Positions 45,484-54,917 of a stretch of 64,000 nt of DNA are shown piece by piece (position 1 is the stretch's first letter; each line of letters opens with the position of its first letter). The notes below the pieces were generated by a model. That model was not told the origin of the DNA, made no database searches, and saw nothing but the letters and a program-made list of their open reading frames with translations. Origin of the DNA: an uncultured Flavobacteriales bacterium (GTDB lineage: Bacteria > Bacteroidota > Bacteroidia > Flavobacteriales > Flavobacteriaceae); contig CAJXRD010000006.1 of NCBI GenBank assembly GCA_913058295.1, positions 1 through 64,000 on the forward strand, given 5' to 3'. The translations under genes were made by a program, and so were the position numbers.

Positions 45484-46734
45484 ATGAAAATATTCAACCC
45501 ATTTGTAATTTCTTTATTTATAATAATACCCTTTGTTTTTTCTTGCAAAAATGAATCTAATACATCGGAAAATGAAGAGATAAGTAGATTGAAAGTAGGG
45601 ATGTGGCGCACTGTTTTAAAAGTTGAGAATGAAAAAGAATTGCCTTTTATTTTTGAATTACAGTCGGATACTACTTTGGTAATTCATAATGGGGTAGAAA
45701 GGATAGAAGTGAGTGATATAGTGATTAATGGAGATTCAATTACGATACAAGCTCCTGTGTTTGAAGGGGTCTTTAAAGGAAAAATGATTTCTTCAGAATT
45801 GATTAAAGGAGATTTTATAAAACCTAGTTTAGATAGAGTAGTGCCATTTACCATGGCTTTTGGCGAGGATAAACGATTCACTATTTCAAAAAAGCCAAAA
45901 GCAAATATCAGTGGAAATTGGGAAACGATGTTTAGTCCAAACACAGAGGAAGATAGTTACATTGGCAAAGGAACCTTTAATCAAGAAGGAGGTAAGGTTA
46001 CTGGTACTTTTAGAACTACCACAGGAGATTATCGATTTTTGGAAGGAGTGATGGAAGGAGATTCTTTAAAGCTTTCCACTTTCGATGGAGCACATGCTTT
46101 TTTGTTTGAGGCAAAAGTGACTGATAGTGCCATGGCAGGATTTTTCTATAGTGGAAATCACTGGAAAGAACCTTTTGTAGCCAAACGTAATGAAAGCTTC
46201 GAGTTACCTTCAGCAAATTCTCTTACTTACTTAAAGGAGGGCTATGATCGACTTGCTTTTTCTTTTCCTAATAATGAGGGGGAATTAATTTCATTAGAAG
46301 ATGATCGATTTAAGGATAAAGTAGTCGTTGTGCAAATTATGGGTACTTGGTGTCCTAATTGTTTGGATGAAACTAAATATTATTTAGAATATTTAAAAAA
46401 ACATAAGAATAAAGATTTGGAGTTTGTAGCTCTTTCTTTTGAATATGCAAAAACAGAAGAAAAAGCTTTAATGGCTATCAACCGATTAATTGAAGTATTG
46501 GAAGTTCCATATCCTGTGTTATTAGCACAATATGGTACCACAAATAAGAAAAAAGCTAACGAAAAACTCCCCATGCTTAACCATGTATTATCATACCCAA
46601 CTTCTATGTTTATTGATAAAAAAGGAAAGGTTAGAAAGATTCATACTGGTTTTAATGGGCCAGCGACAGGAGAGAAGTATGTTGTATTTAAAACTGAATT
46701 TGAAAGTTTTATGACGGAGTTGTTAGAAGAATGA
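45484..46734 (+). CDS. TlpA-like thioredoxin-fold lipoprotein
   Basis: A 416-aa lipoprotein (lipobox VFSC). The N-terminal about 250 residues form a beta-rich domain of unknown function. The C-terminal domain (about 255-410) has a thioredoxin fold with redox motif GTWCPNC (about 291-297) and a late cis-proline region LSYPTSMFIDKKG. It belongs to the redoxin/TlpA family that reduces or oxidises disulfides in the envelope. Divergent from pheT. Bacteroidetes often use such fusion proteins; the partner is unknown. Confidence 0.88.
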   Translation: MKIFNPFVISLFIIIPFVFSCKNESNTSENEEISRLKVGMWRTVLKVENEKELPFIFELQSDTTLVIHNGVERIEVSDIVINGDSITIQAPVFEGVFKGKMISSELIKGDFIKPSLDRVVPFTMAFGEDKRFTISKKPKANISGNWETMFSPNTEEDSYIGKGTFNQEGGKVTGTFRTTTGDYRFLEGVMEGDSLKLSTFDGAHAFLFEAKVTDSAMAGFFYSGNHWKEPFVAKRNESFELPSANSLTYLKEGYDRLAFSFPNNEGELISLEDDRFKDKVVVVQIMGTWCPNCLDETKYYLEYLKKHKNKDLEFVALSFEYAKTEEKALMAINRLIEVLEVPYPVLLAQYGTTNKKKANEKLPMLNHVLSYPTSMFIDKKGKVRKIHTGFNGPATGEKYVVFKTEFESFMTELLEE

Positions 46735-46745
46735 TTTAAAAAAAA

Positions 46746-47291
46746 TTAGAATCGTTTGCCAATACCAATAGCTATAGTAAGTGAGTTTACATGACCGTTC
46801 TTTAAATCATAAATAAATTCTGGAGCAAAATCCCAATGATTCCCAATTTCAAACTCGTAGCCAACACCAACTCTTATAATAGAAAAATTCTCATGTTCTT
46901 CAATTTCAATACCTGGGCCAAAAATAAAAGAGAACTCATTATCCCAAGGGCTAAATAAAACTGGAAGAGCAATAATTAAGGGGTTTTCTCTATTAATTGT
47001 AACGCCATCATCTTCTATAGAATAATAGGCGATTTCAACATCGGATTTAAGTGCTAAGCCCCATTTTTTATTAAACCAATATTGTAATTCTAAACCTAAT
47101 GTTGGGAGGACAGCAAATTTTCCATTTTCTAAATCCGCCTCTGGAATGTATGCTTGACCTAAGGCAAAAGCAGCTCTAAAGTGTTTGAATTCGTGATGCG
47201 TGCTTTCTTCCTGTGCCTCATGATCTTGTGCTATTATTGATGTTGAGCTTATTAAAAGCAAAAGGCTAAAAAGGATGTGTGGTTTTTTCAT
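46746..47291 (-). CDS. Small outer-membrane beta-barrel protein
   Basis: A 181-aa protein with a signal peptide (LLLLISSTSIIAQ). The strands FRAAFALGQAYIP, FAVLPTLGLELQYWFN, WGLALKSDVEIAYY and a terminal SLTIAIGIGKRF suggest an eight- or ten-stranded barrel. ATG 47291 is chosen over the upstream TTG-type start because MKKPHILFSLL gives a normal signal. Function unknown. Its 3' end is 11 bp from the TlpA-like gene end, in convergent orientation. Confidence 0.8.
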   Translation of the reverse strand: MKKPHILFSLLLLISSTSIIAQDHEAQEESTHHEFKHFRAAFALGQAYIPEADLENGKFAVLPTLGLELQYWFNKKWGLALKSDVEIAYYSIEDDGVTINRENPLIIALPVLFSPWDNEFSFIFGPGIEIEEHENFSIIRVGVGYEFEIGNHWDFAPEFIYDLKNGHVNSLTIAIGIGKRF

Positions 47292-47347
47292 TTTTATAGT
47301 GTATTTTAGCAAATTTATTATTTCTAATGTATGTTTCTATGATTTTG

Positions 47348-48787
47348 TTAATCATAAGTATAAATTTTCTTAGAAGAGCCATCGTTATATAGTATAATTT
47401 GAATCCCATCATACTTTTCAGAAACCATTCTTCCCAACAAATCATACCTTCCAATTATTTTTTTTGGAGTTGAATTAAGGTTAAAATCACCAAGGCCTAA
47501 AATTCCTTTGCTTATTTTAATTTCATAGGAGTAAACTTGTTCTACATCTGTGAAAATTTCCGGCATAGAAGCAACAATAAAATATACCGAAGTGTCCTCT
47601 GGTGTTAAGTTTAATATAATGGATCCTTCTTGGTCAGAATCCATTTCTAAATCGTGAAAAGAAGTGCCAATTTCTGTGTTCTGAACTATGATTTTCCCTT
47701 GAAAATAGGAAGGGGACCCTTCACTGCCAAACATGTCACTATTCAATTCGAAGGTATAAGATTCGGTACTTTCATTGTTTATTTTATAGGTATTATAAGA
47801 CCAGCCAGTCGTCACCTTGTCATTTTCAGGGCGAACCCATCCGTTACTTCCAGTATTTTGATAAACAGCAATAAATTCGTTGTCATCTAAAGGGTCTGCA
47901 TAATCATCCCATTCCGTTTCAAAACGAGTAATTTGATTTTCGGGTAAAAAATCGAAACTATTGGTCATATGAGCTGCCCAATCTATAAAATGGTTTCTAA
48001 AAACAGAGCCTCCAATTTGATTGAAAAAGTATTCTTGTGGTAAATCGGTTGTCCCAGCATACAATCCATCTGTTATTAAATTATCTGGGACATCAGTTTC
48101 TTCGCTTAAATAATAAAGAAATAAGGCAAGAGCGTATTGATGCACATAACGCTGCCAGTTTTGAGGGTAGCTATCTGGAAAGTTGTCATAACTTAACCAT
48201 AGTGCTACATGTGGAAGTCTAACTAAAGATTCAGCCTCGAGAAAAGCTCTGTCATCGTTTGGATTTTGTATAGCAGAAAACCAGTTTGCAGCAGCTTCAA
48301 TATACCATTGACTATCACCAGAATATTCGAAACCTGGGGATGTCCCGCTATATTGAAACACATGAAAGGTTTCGTGACCTACATTGATCCAGTCATTATG
48401 AGCTCCTATTGGAAGGGTTAAATATGGATAGCCATTGGTGTCTGTACCTTGGCCATTAGCCCATTCATCGGGAAAAATATCTCCAGATTGATGTAAGTAT
48501 ACATTGTAATAATAACCATCTGTAGGATTTGGAGGGTCTTGCATCGCAAGGTCGTTTAAACAAACATCTCTATAATTATTCATATAACTGAGCAATAGTT
48601 CGGCTTCTGCTTGTCGGTCCCAGTTATTATCCCACCAAACAATATAGATCCCAGAGGTTACCGTGTCGCATTCTGTTAAATTGCCATATTCACTATTGAT
48701 AGTGTATTGAGAGTGCGCCTTTGTGTATAAAAATAAGGTAATTAATAAAGAGAATACTATTCTAAATGGATACTTATTATAAACCAT
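47348..48787 (-). CDS. Secreted HExxH metalloprotease-like protein (DUF6055-like)
   Basis: A 479-aa secreted protein. The signal (TLFLYTKAHSQ) is followed by a domain with GHETFHVFQYSG (about 160-171), a zinc-binding HExxH, and a downstream WYIEAAANWFSA whose glutamate lies 21 residues after the second histidine, as in gluzincin-type sites. Overall it resembles DUF6055 proteins. The C-terminal 45 residues (KKIIGRYDLLGRMVSEKYDGIQIILYNDGSSKKIYTYD) look like a type A T9SS tail in reduced form. ATG 48787 is used. Target unknown; protease activity predicted from the motif. Confidence 0.78.
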   Translation of the reverse strand: MVYNKYPFRIVFSLLITLFLYTKAHSQYTINSEYGNLTECDTVTSGIYIVWWDNNWDRQAEAELLLSYMNNYRDVCLNDLAMQDPPNPTDGYYYNVYLHQSGDIFPDEWANGQGTDTNGYPYLTLPIGAHNDWINVGHETFHVFQYSGTSPGFEYSGDSQWYIEAAANWFSAIQNPNDDRAFLEAESLVRLPHVALWLSYDNFPDSYPQNWQRYVHQYALALFLYYLSEETDVPDNLITDGLYAGTTDLPQEYFFNQIGGSVFRNHFIDWAAHMTNSFDFLPENQITRFETEWDDYADPLDDNEFIAVYQNTGSNGWVRPENDKVTTGWSYNTYKINNESTESYTFELNSDMFGSEGSPSYFQGKIIVQNTEIGTSFHDLEMDSDQEGSIILNLTPEDTSVYFIVASMPEIFTDVEQVYSYEIKISKGILGLGDFNLNSTPKKIIGRYDLLGRMVSEKYDGIQIILYNDGSSKKIYTYD

Positions 48788-48919
48788 AAATGAATTTTTT
48801 ACTAAAATAAAACAAATATGTGAAAGCACTTTAGGTTATGAATTTTGATGCCCTCAGAATGAATAAAAGTATTTATATAATCTGAATTATGTGGTACTTG
48901 TATTTAAGAATTAGAGTGC

Positions 48920-51025
48920 TTAACTTATATAGTTCCAAATATTTCGATACTTAGATAATTGAATATAAGTGCTTTTTATGGGAAGATTAACTGGTGATGA
49001 TAGTGAAGGGTCGCTTTTTAATAATTGTGAGGCATAACTTCTTGCTAGCTTTAAAATTTCGTGATCTTTAATAATATCTGCAATTCTAAGGTTTAAAACG
49101 CCACTTTGTTGTGTCCCCATAAGATCTCCAGGACCTCTAAGTCTAAGATCTACTTCTGCAATTTCAAAACCATCACTTGTTTTTACCATCGTTTTTAAGC
49201 GGGCTTGAGCATTTTCAGATAGTTTGTGACTGGTCATTAAAATACAAAAGCTTTGTTCAGCACCTCTACCAACGCGTCCACGCAATTGGTGTAATTGTGA
49301 AAGACCAAATCGTTCCGCACTTTCTATTACCATAACACTAGCATTTGGAATATTTACTCCAACTTCAATAACAGTTGTTGCAATCATGATCTGAGTTTCC
49401 CCTTTGATAAAACGATTCATTTCAAATTCTTTGTCTTTGGGTTTCATTTTTCCATGAACTATAGAAATTTGATAATTTGGTTTCTGAAATTCTCTAGAGA
49501 TACTTTCGTAGCCATCCATCAAATCTTTATAATCTAAAGCCTCAGATTCTTGAATTAATGGGTACACAATATAGACCTGTCTACCCTTTAAAATTTCATC
49601 TTTTAAAAAGCGAAAAACACGTAGTCTATTTGCATCAAATCTATGTACAGTTTTGATCTCTTTTCTACCTGGTGGAAGTTCGTCAATAATCGAAATATCT
49701 AGGTCTCCATAAACGCTCATAGCGAGGGTTCTTGGAATGGGTGTTGCAGTCATCACTAAAACGTGTGGAGGGAACTTATTTTTAAGCCATAATTTACTGC
49801 GTTGCGCAACTCCAAATCGATGTTGTTCGTCTATAATAGCAAGGCCTAAATTCTTGAATTTCACCTTATCTTCGAGCAGAGCATGAGTGCCAATTAGGAT
49901 GTCAATTTCGCCACTTTCTAGTTTTTCATGGATAATTCTTCTGTCTGAAGCTTTAGTTGAACCAGTTAGTATGTATGTACTGAGTTTTAGATTATTACAT
50001 AATTCTAATAAACTATTATAGTGCTGGACTGACAAAATTTCAGTCGGAGCCATTAAGCAAGTTTGAAAACCATTGTCAATAGCTATTAACATTGACATTA
50101 ACGCGACTATAGTTTTTCCAGAACCTACATCCCCTTGCAATAATCGATTCATTTGCGCTTTACTCCCTAAGTCGTTTCTAATTTCTTTGATAACTCGTTT
50201 TTGCGCATTGGTCAATTCGAAAGGTAAATGCTCTTTAAAAAAAGTATTAAAATACTCCCCTACTTTTGGAAATGGATAGCCTTTTATTTTTGATTTATGG
50301 AGATGATTTTTACGAATTAATTGTAGCTGAATGTAAAATAATTCTTCAAATTTTAGGCGGTATTCTGCCCTTGCTAAAAGGTCTTGATTTTGGGGAAAAT
50401 GAACATTTAAAAGAGCCTCTTTTTTGGAGCTTAATTTAAGGGTTTCTAAAAGGGGTTTTGAGAGGGTTTCTGTAATGTTATTTTTTGACTCTAAAAATAG
50501 TTGTTGCATCAAGGTATTTATAACTCGATTTGTAATTCCTCTTGCTGCTAATTTTTCTGTAGAAGGATAAACAGGTTGCATAACTGGACGTAAACTTTTT
50601 TCATAATCGCTTAACAATTCTATCTCTGGATGAGGCATTGAAAACAATCCATTAAACCAATTCGTCTTTCCGAAGATTACATAGGCTTCATTCAATTTTA
50701 AATTTTCTCGAATCCATTTATGACCACGAAACCAAATCAGTTCCATTTTTCCAGAATCATCTATAAAGCTTGCTACCAAACGTTTTCCCCTTTTTTGCTC
50801 AACGTTTTTAATATGAGTAATCTTGCCAATTATTTGTACTTCAGCATTAGTTTTTTGAAGTTGTGATATTTTGTAAAATTGAGTGCGATCTAAATATCGA
50901 TTTGGAAAAAGGTTAAGCAAATCTTGAAAAGTATGAATTCCTAACTCTTTTTTAAGTAAATCAGCCCTATTTGGGCCTACACCCTTAAGGTAGTCAATGG
51001 GAGTTTGAAAAAAAGCAGGAGTCAT
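48920..51025 (-). CDS. recG: ATP-dependent DNA helicase RecG
   Basis: A 701-aa helicase that remodels stalled replication forks and Holliday junctions. N-terminal wedge/OB domain (TPIDYLKGVGPNRADLLKKELG; about 55-145), Walker A LLQGDVGSGKTIVALM (about 299), DEQHRFG box (about 398), motif III TATPIPRTLAM, and a final QLRGRVGRGAEQS (motif VI) with a C-terminal TRG-like segment. All are intact and the length is normal. Confidence 0.95.
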   Translation of the reverse strand: MTPAFFQTPIDYLKGVGPNRADLLKKELGIHTFQDLLNLFPNRYLDRTQFYKISQLQKTNAEVQIIGKITHIKNVEQKRGKRLVASFIDDSGKMELIWFRGHKWIRENLKLNEAYVIFGKTNWFNGLFSMPHPEIELLSDYEKSLRPVMQPVYPSTEKLAARGITNRVINTLMQQLFLESKNNITETLSKPLLETLKLSSKKEALLNVHFPQNQDLLARAEYRLKFEELFYIQLQLIRKNHLHKSKIKGYPFPKVGEYFNTFFKEHLPFELTNAQKRVIKEIRNDLGSKAQMNRLLQGDVGSGKTIVALMSMLIAIDNGFQTCLMAPTEILSVQHYNSLLELCNNLKLSTYILTGSTKASDRRIIHEKLESGEIDILIGTHALLEDKVKFKNLGLAIIDEQHRFGVAQRSKLWLKNKFPPHVLVMTATPIPRTLAMSVYGDLDISIIDELPPGRKEIKTVHRFDANRLRVFRFLKDEILKGRQVYIVYPLIQESEALDYKDLMDGYESISREFQKPNYQISIVHGKMKPKDKEFEMNRFIKGETQIMIATTVIEVGVNIPNASVMVIESAERFGLSQLHQLRGRVGRGAEQSFCILMTSHKLSENAQARLKTMVKTSDGFEIAEVDLRLRGPGDLMGTQQSGVLNLRIADIIKDHEILKLARSYASQLLKSDPSLSSPVNLPIKSTYIQLSKYRNIWNYIS

Positions 51026-51079
51026 TTATATTTATTTTTTTTTGAGTTAAGATTTTTATAAAAATAAATTACTAAATTA

Positions 51080-51087
51080 TATATTTG
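51080..51087 (+). promoter_or_regulatory. -7 promoter element of the PNGase F-like gene
   Basis: TATATTTG matches TAnnTTTG and lies 28 bases before the ATG at 51116. No clear -33 element. Confidence 0.45.
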
Positions 51088-51115
51088 TAGGGAAACATCC
51101 CCTAAAAAAAAACAA

Positions 51116-52696
51116 ATGAAAACATTTTACATGCTATTCCTTCTATTTTTTAGCCTAACTATTAATGCTAAAACTAACTTAAATAATACAATTCCAACTT
51201 TAACTACCCAGTTATCTGAGGAATATCCCTTAGAGATGCAAGAGTTAATAGCATACCAAATTTATATTAATGCTACTGTAGAGGATCCAGATACCATGGA
51301 GGAAGTTACATTAAATATTAATGGAGAAACTTTTAATGCTATAGAAAATAATGGGTACTATTATTATTTATGGACCCCTTCTTCTTTTGGAACACATGAA
51401 ATAATAATCACAGCAATAGCTGCCAGTGGTGATGAAACTTCACTTACCAGGAATATTGAAGTAACCAATGCGATTAGTTCGCAAACAGTAGAAACCTTGC
51501 AAGATGTTGTTATAGAGTTTAATGGAGATAATAGTAGATGGTATTATGGAACTTATACTTTACCTCAGTTTGTAGGTGCTTATGATTCAATTAATGCATT
51601 TTTAGAAGTTGAGTGTCCTGATGTAAATGGAGGTTGCGATGATTGGGATCGATGGGCACATATTGATGTGAAAGCCCCAGACGGAAATTGGATACAGCTT
51701 ATACGTTATATAACGCCTTATGGTGTTGGATGTAATCATGAGCTTGATGTAACAGATTATATGTCTTTATTACAAGGAGAAATAGAGTTTAGAGTATTCA
51801 TTGATACTTGGGGAACAGGAGGATGGCAATTAACTCTTAATTTAGATTATAATCAAGGTTCTCCAGAGTATAATTATAGTGGAGTAGTTGAGGTTTGGGA
51901 TGATGCTTATGATTTTGGAAACCCTGCTGATTTACAACCTGTAGAATCTTATACAGCCGATATTTCAGAATTAGTTGATGAATCTTATTTAAGGTTATCA
52001 AATACTGGGCATGGCTGGGGCGAAAATAATACAAGTAATGCTGCAGAATTTTTTAATGCATATCATTATATAGACATTAATGATACTGAAGTTTATACAC
52101 AACATTTATTTAATTTATGTAACCCTAACCCAGATAATTGTATTGATCAGCTAGGAACTTGGTTTTATAATAGAGCAGGTTGGTGTCCCGGAGCAATTTC
52201 GCCACCAGATATTTTTGACCTAACAAGTTATGCAGGTTCAAATTTTGATTTGGACTACCGTTTTCACCCTACCTATCAAGATTTTTGCCATCCAAATAAT
52301 TCAGAATGTGTGTCAGGTGCAACTTGCCCTGATTGTAACGATGGGTATAATCCAGTATATTTTGTAGATGGACATATTATTAATAAAAGTGATAACCCTA
52401 TAGTTTATGGAAATATTTTAGGAACTGAAGTCATTAATAACGATGAAGTGTACGATATTTCTGTATATCCAAATCCTTCTAATGGAGAATTTTCGATTTT
52501 TACTAAAAACCTTGAAGGTAAAACCAGATTAAGTGTTCATACTATAGAGGGAAGACAAGTAAAGGTTTATTATTTTAATTCAAATGAAGAATTAACAAAT
52601 TATAAGTTTAACCTTAAAGGTTTATCAAGTGGGATATACTTTATAAATTTAGAAAATGCTTATGGCACTGGTGCTAAAAAAATTATTTTAGACTAG
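51116..52696 (+). CDS. PNGase F-like T9SS-secreted protein
   Basis: A 526-aa secreted protein: signal peptide (about 1-18), Ig-like domain (about 38-118), a PNGase F-like pair of jelly-roll domains (about 130-420) and a type A T9SS sorting domain (about 450-526, SVYPNPSNGEF...LSSGIYFINL). Compared from memory with Elizabethkingia PNGase F: CDDWDRWA contains D178 (equivalent of catalytic D60), FIDTW has D230 where PNGase F has E118, and NAAEFFNAYH has E311 (equivalent of E206). GTWFYNRAGWCPG matches APDRAGWCPG. Predicted to release N-glycans from glycoproteins, or to bind them; the E-to-D change leaves activity uncertain. Confidence 0.85.
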   Translation: MKTFYMLFLLFFSLTINAKTNLNNTIPTLTTQLSEEYPLEMQELIAYQIYINATVEDPDTMEEVTLNINGETFNAIENNGYYYYLWTPSSFGTHEIIITAIAASGDETSLTRNIEVTNAISSQTVETLQDVVIEFNGDNSRWYYGTYTLPQFVGAYDSINAFLEVECPDVNGGCDDWDRWAHIDVKAPDGNWIQLIRYITPYGVGCNHELDVTDYMSLLQGEIEFRVFIDTWGTGGWQLTLNLDYNQGSPEYNYSGVVEVWDDAYDFGNPADLQPVESYTADISELVDESYLRLSNTGHGWGENNTSNAAEFFNAYHYIDINDTEVYTQHLFNLCNPNPDNCIDQLGTWFYNRAGWCPGAISPPDIFDLTSYAGSNFDLDYRFHPTYQDFCHPNNSECVSGATCPDCNDGYNPVYFVDGHIINKSDNPIVYGNILGTEVINNDEVYDISVYPNPSNGEFSIFTKNLEGKTRLSVHTIEGRQVKVYYFNSNEELTNYKFNLKGLSSGIYFINLENAYGTGAKKIILD

Positions 52697-52718
52697 ACAT
52701 TCTACATATTACATTTTA

Positions 52719-52757
52719 AAAAGGCTATTTTTGAGTATCGGAAATAGCCTTTTTCAT
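52719..52757 (+). terminator. Terminator after the PNGase F-like gene
   Basis: AAAAGGCTATTT/AAATAGCCTTTT stem with an 11-base loop and T-rich tail. It contains the TTG used as start by the ORF track for the M1 peptidase, so that start is wrong. Confidence 0.9.
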
Positions 52758-52787
52758 TTTAACATTTTCATTTTTACAAGTCATAAG

Positions 52788-54872
52788 ATGAAATTATTTG
52801 ATTTTAATATTAAATATTTATGTTTAATTCAATTATTATTAATTGGGTTTTGTGGCATTGCGCAACAAACTGAAATCGTTGATTTTATTAAAACGGATGC
52901 AACTATAGAGCCAATAATTTTAGAAAAAAAGGTTCTTGGTAAGGCTTCTTATACTTTTAAAGTATTAAAAAAATGTGATTCTATATTTTTGGATGGAGTT
53001 GGTATTATTCTTTTAAAAGTAAATTCAAAAAATAGTATTTCTATTTCTTCTGCAAATAAAAAAATCTGGTTGGTTTCAAATTTTAAAGCCAATAAAACGT
53101 ATACCGTTTCCTTTGATTATGAAGCTAGACCAAAGAAGGCATTATATTTTACAGGAGATCAGATTTGGACACAAGGACAAGGAAAATACACATCACATTG
53201 GCTGCCTAGTTTAGACGATATGAATGATAAAATGGAGTTTAACCTTACTATAAATGTTCCAAAGCAAAAAACGGTTATTGCCAATGGTAAATTGCTAAAT
53301 ACAATCGAAAAAGGGGATCTTAATTCCTGGGAGTTTGGAATGGATAGCCCAATGTCAAGTTATTTAGTTGCTTTTGCAGTTGGCGATTTTGAAAAGAAAG
53401 ATTTCATTTCAGCTTCAGGGGTACCAATAGAGTTATATATTAATTCAAAAGATATTGAAAAGATAGAGCCTACTTATCGTAATACGGATATTATTTTCGA
53501 TTTTTTAGAGAAGGAAATAGGAGTTCCATATCCTTGGCAAAATTACAAACAAGTTCCAGTAAGAGATTTTTTATACGCAGGAATGGAGAATACTACAGCA
53601 ACTTTCTTTTCAGAAGCATTTGTTGTTGATTCTATAGGTTATGAAGATCGAAACTATATTAATGTAAATGCGCATGAGTTAGCACATCAATGGTTTGGTA
53701 ACTTAGTTACCGAAACGGAAGGACTTCATCATTGGTTGCATGAGGGCTTTGCCACCTATTATGCACATTTAGCCGAGCGTGAAATTTTTGGAGAAGACTA
53801 TTATTACTGGAAATTATTTCAGTCTGCTGAACAGTTAAATTCACTAAGTAATGAAGGAAAAGGGGAGTCCCTAGTAAACTCCAAGGCTAGTTCATTAACA
53901 TTTTATGAAAAGGGCGCTTGGGCATTGCATATATTAAGTGAAATAGTAGGGGAGAGTAAATTTAAAAAAGCAATAAAAAATTACCTGGAAAGATATCAGT
54001 ATAGAAACGTCACTACCGATGACTTTATTTATGAAGTAGAATTAGTTTATGGAAAAGAATTAACAGATTTTAGAAGGGATTGGCTTCAGCAAAGTGCTTT
54101 TAAATCGGAACAAGCTTTTAATTCACTTATGAAATCTCCATTTATGAAGGAGTATTTTGAAACTTCAGCTTTACTAGAAACACCACTTACGCTAAAGGTT
54201 AAGGAATTGGAAAAGGCACTTACTTTTCCAAACGATTTTTTAGGACAAGAGGCAGTACATCAATTGGAGGGAGAGCCTTTATTGCTTTCGATACCTTTAT
54301 ATAAAAAAGCTTTTCTAAGCAATAATTTGTATGTGAGGCAAGCCATAGCATTAACTCTTACCAAAGTCCCAAAAGAATTAAAGACAGAATATGAGACTTT
54401 GTTAAATGACAAGTCTTATGTTACTCAAGAATTAGCGATGGGTAATTTGTGGGTTTCGTTTCCAGATGAAAAAATTGAGTATTTGGATCTCATGAAAAAT
54501 GCTCAAGGTTTTCAAGATAAAAATATTCGTCAGTTTTGGTTATTTTTGGCTTTGCTTACTGAAAATTATGAACCCTCTAAAAGACCTGAATTCATTGAAG
54601 AGTTAAAACAATATACTTCTCCAGTATATGGGCATAATATTCGTGAGATAGCCTTGGAATACATTAGCTATTTAGATATATGGGATCCAACCACCTTATT
54701 AAACTTATTGGATGCAAGCCAACATCATTATTGGCGTTTTCAAAAGTCGTCAAGGGCTATTTTAAAGGGGGTTTTAGAAAATGACAAGTATCGCAACCAA
54801 TTTATTATGTTGGGAAAGGAGATGGAGCCAAGATCACTTAATTTTTTAAATAGAATGCTTAATGAATATTGA
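52788..54872 (+). CDS. M1 family aminopeptidase
   Basis: A 694-aa exported zinc aminopeptidase. A signal peptide (CLIQLLLIGFCGIAQ) is followed by the M1 N-terminal beta domain, the exopeptidase motif YAGMENTTATFFS (a GxMEN motif, with Gly in place of the usual Ala), and zinc ligands HELAHQWFGNLVT...HEGFATY (HExxH with the third ligand 18 residues on). The C-terminal part is helical. ATG 52788 follows the terminator of the previous gene. It trims peptides in the periplasm. The next gene (patatin) follows in the same direction after 45 bp. Confidence 0.92.
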   Translation: MKLFDFNIKYLCLIQLLLIGFCGIAQQTEIVDFIKTDATIEPIILEKKVLGKASYTFKVLKKCDSIFLDGVGIILLKVNSKNSISISSANKKIWLVSNFKANKTYTVSFDYEARPKKALYFTGDQIWTQGQGKYTSHWLPSLDDMNDKMEFNLTINVPKQKTVIANGKLLNTIEKGDLNSWEFGMDSPMSSYLVAFAVGDFEKKDFISASGVPIELYINSKDIEKIEPTYRNTDIIFDFLEKEIGVPYPWQNYKQVPVRDFLYAGMENTTATFFSEAFVVDSIGYEDRNYINVNAHELAHQWFGNLVTETEGLHHWLHEGFATYYAHLAEREIFGEDYYYWKLFQSAEQLNSLSNEGKGESLVNSKASSLTFYEKGAWALHILSEIVGESKFKKAIKNYLERYQYRNVTTDDFIYEVELVYGKELTDFRRDWLQQSAFKSEQAFNSLMKSPFMKEYFETSALLETPLTLKVKELEKALTFPNDFLGQEAVHQLEGEPLLLSIPLYKKAFLSNNLYVRQAIALTLTKVPKELKTEYETLLNDKSYVTQELAMGNLWVSFPDEKIEYLDLMKNAQGFQDKNIRQFWLFLALLTENYEPSKRPEFIEELKQYTSPVYGHNIREIALEYISYLDIWDPTTLLNLLDASQHHYWRFQKSSRAILKGVLENDKYRNQFIMLGKEMEPRSLNFLNRMLNEY

Positions 54873-54917
54873 GATTTTAAGGCTAAGGTTTATAATTAAA
54901 TCTCAATTGCCTATTAT

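Noticed and set aside
47266-47454. 62-aa minus-strand ORF between the barrel and HExxH genes
   Set aside because: Overlaps the end of the larger, better supported gene in another frame and lacks a signal or motif.
52731-52787. Longer start of the M1 peptidase at TTG 52731
   Set aside because: It lies inside the terminator of the upstream gene; ATG 52788 gives a good signal peptide.
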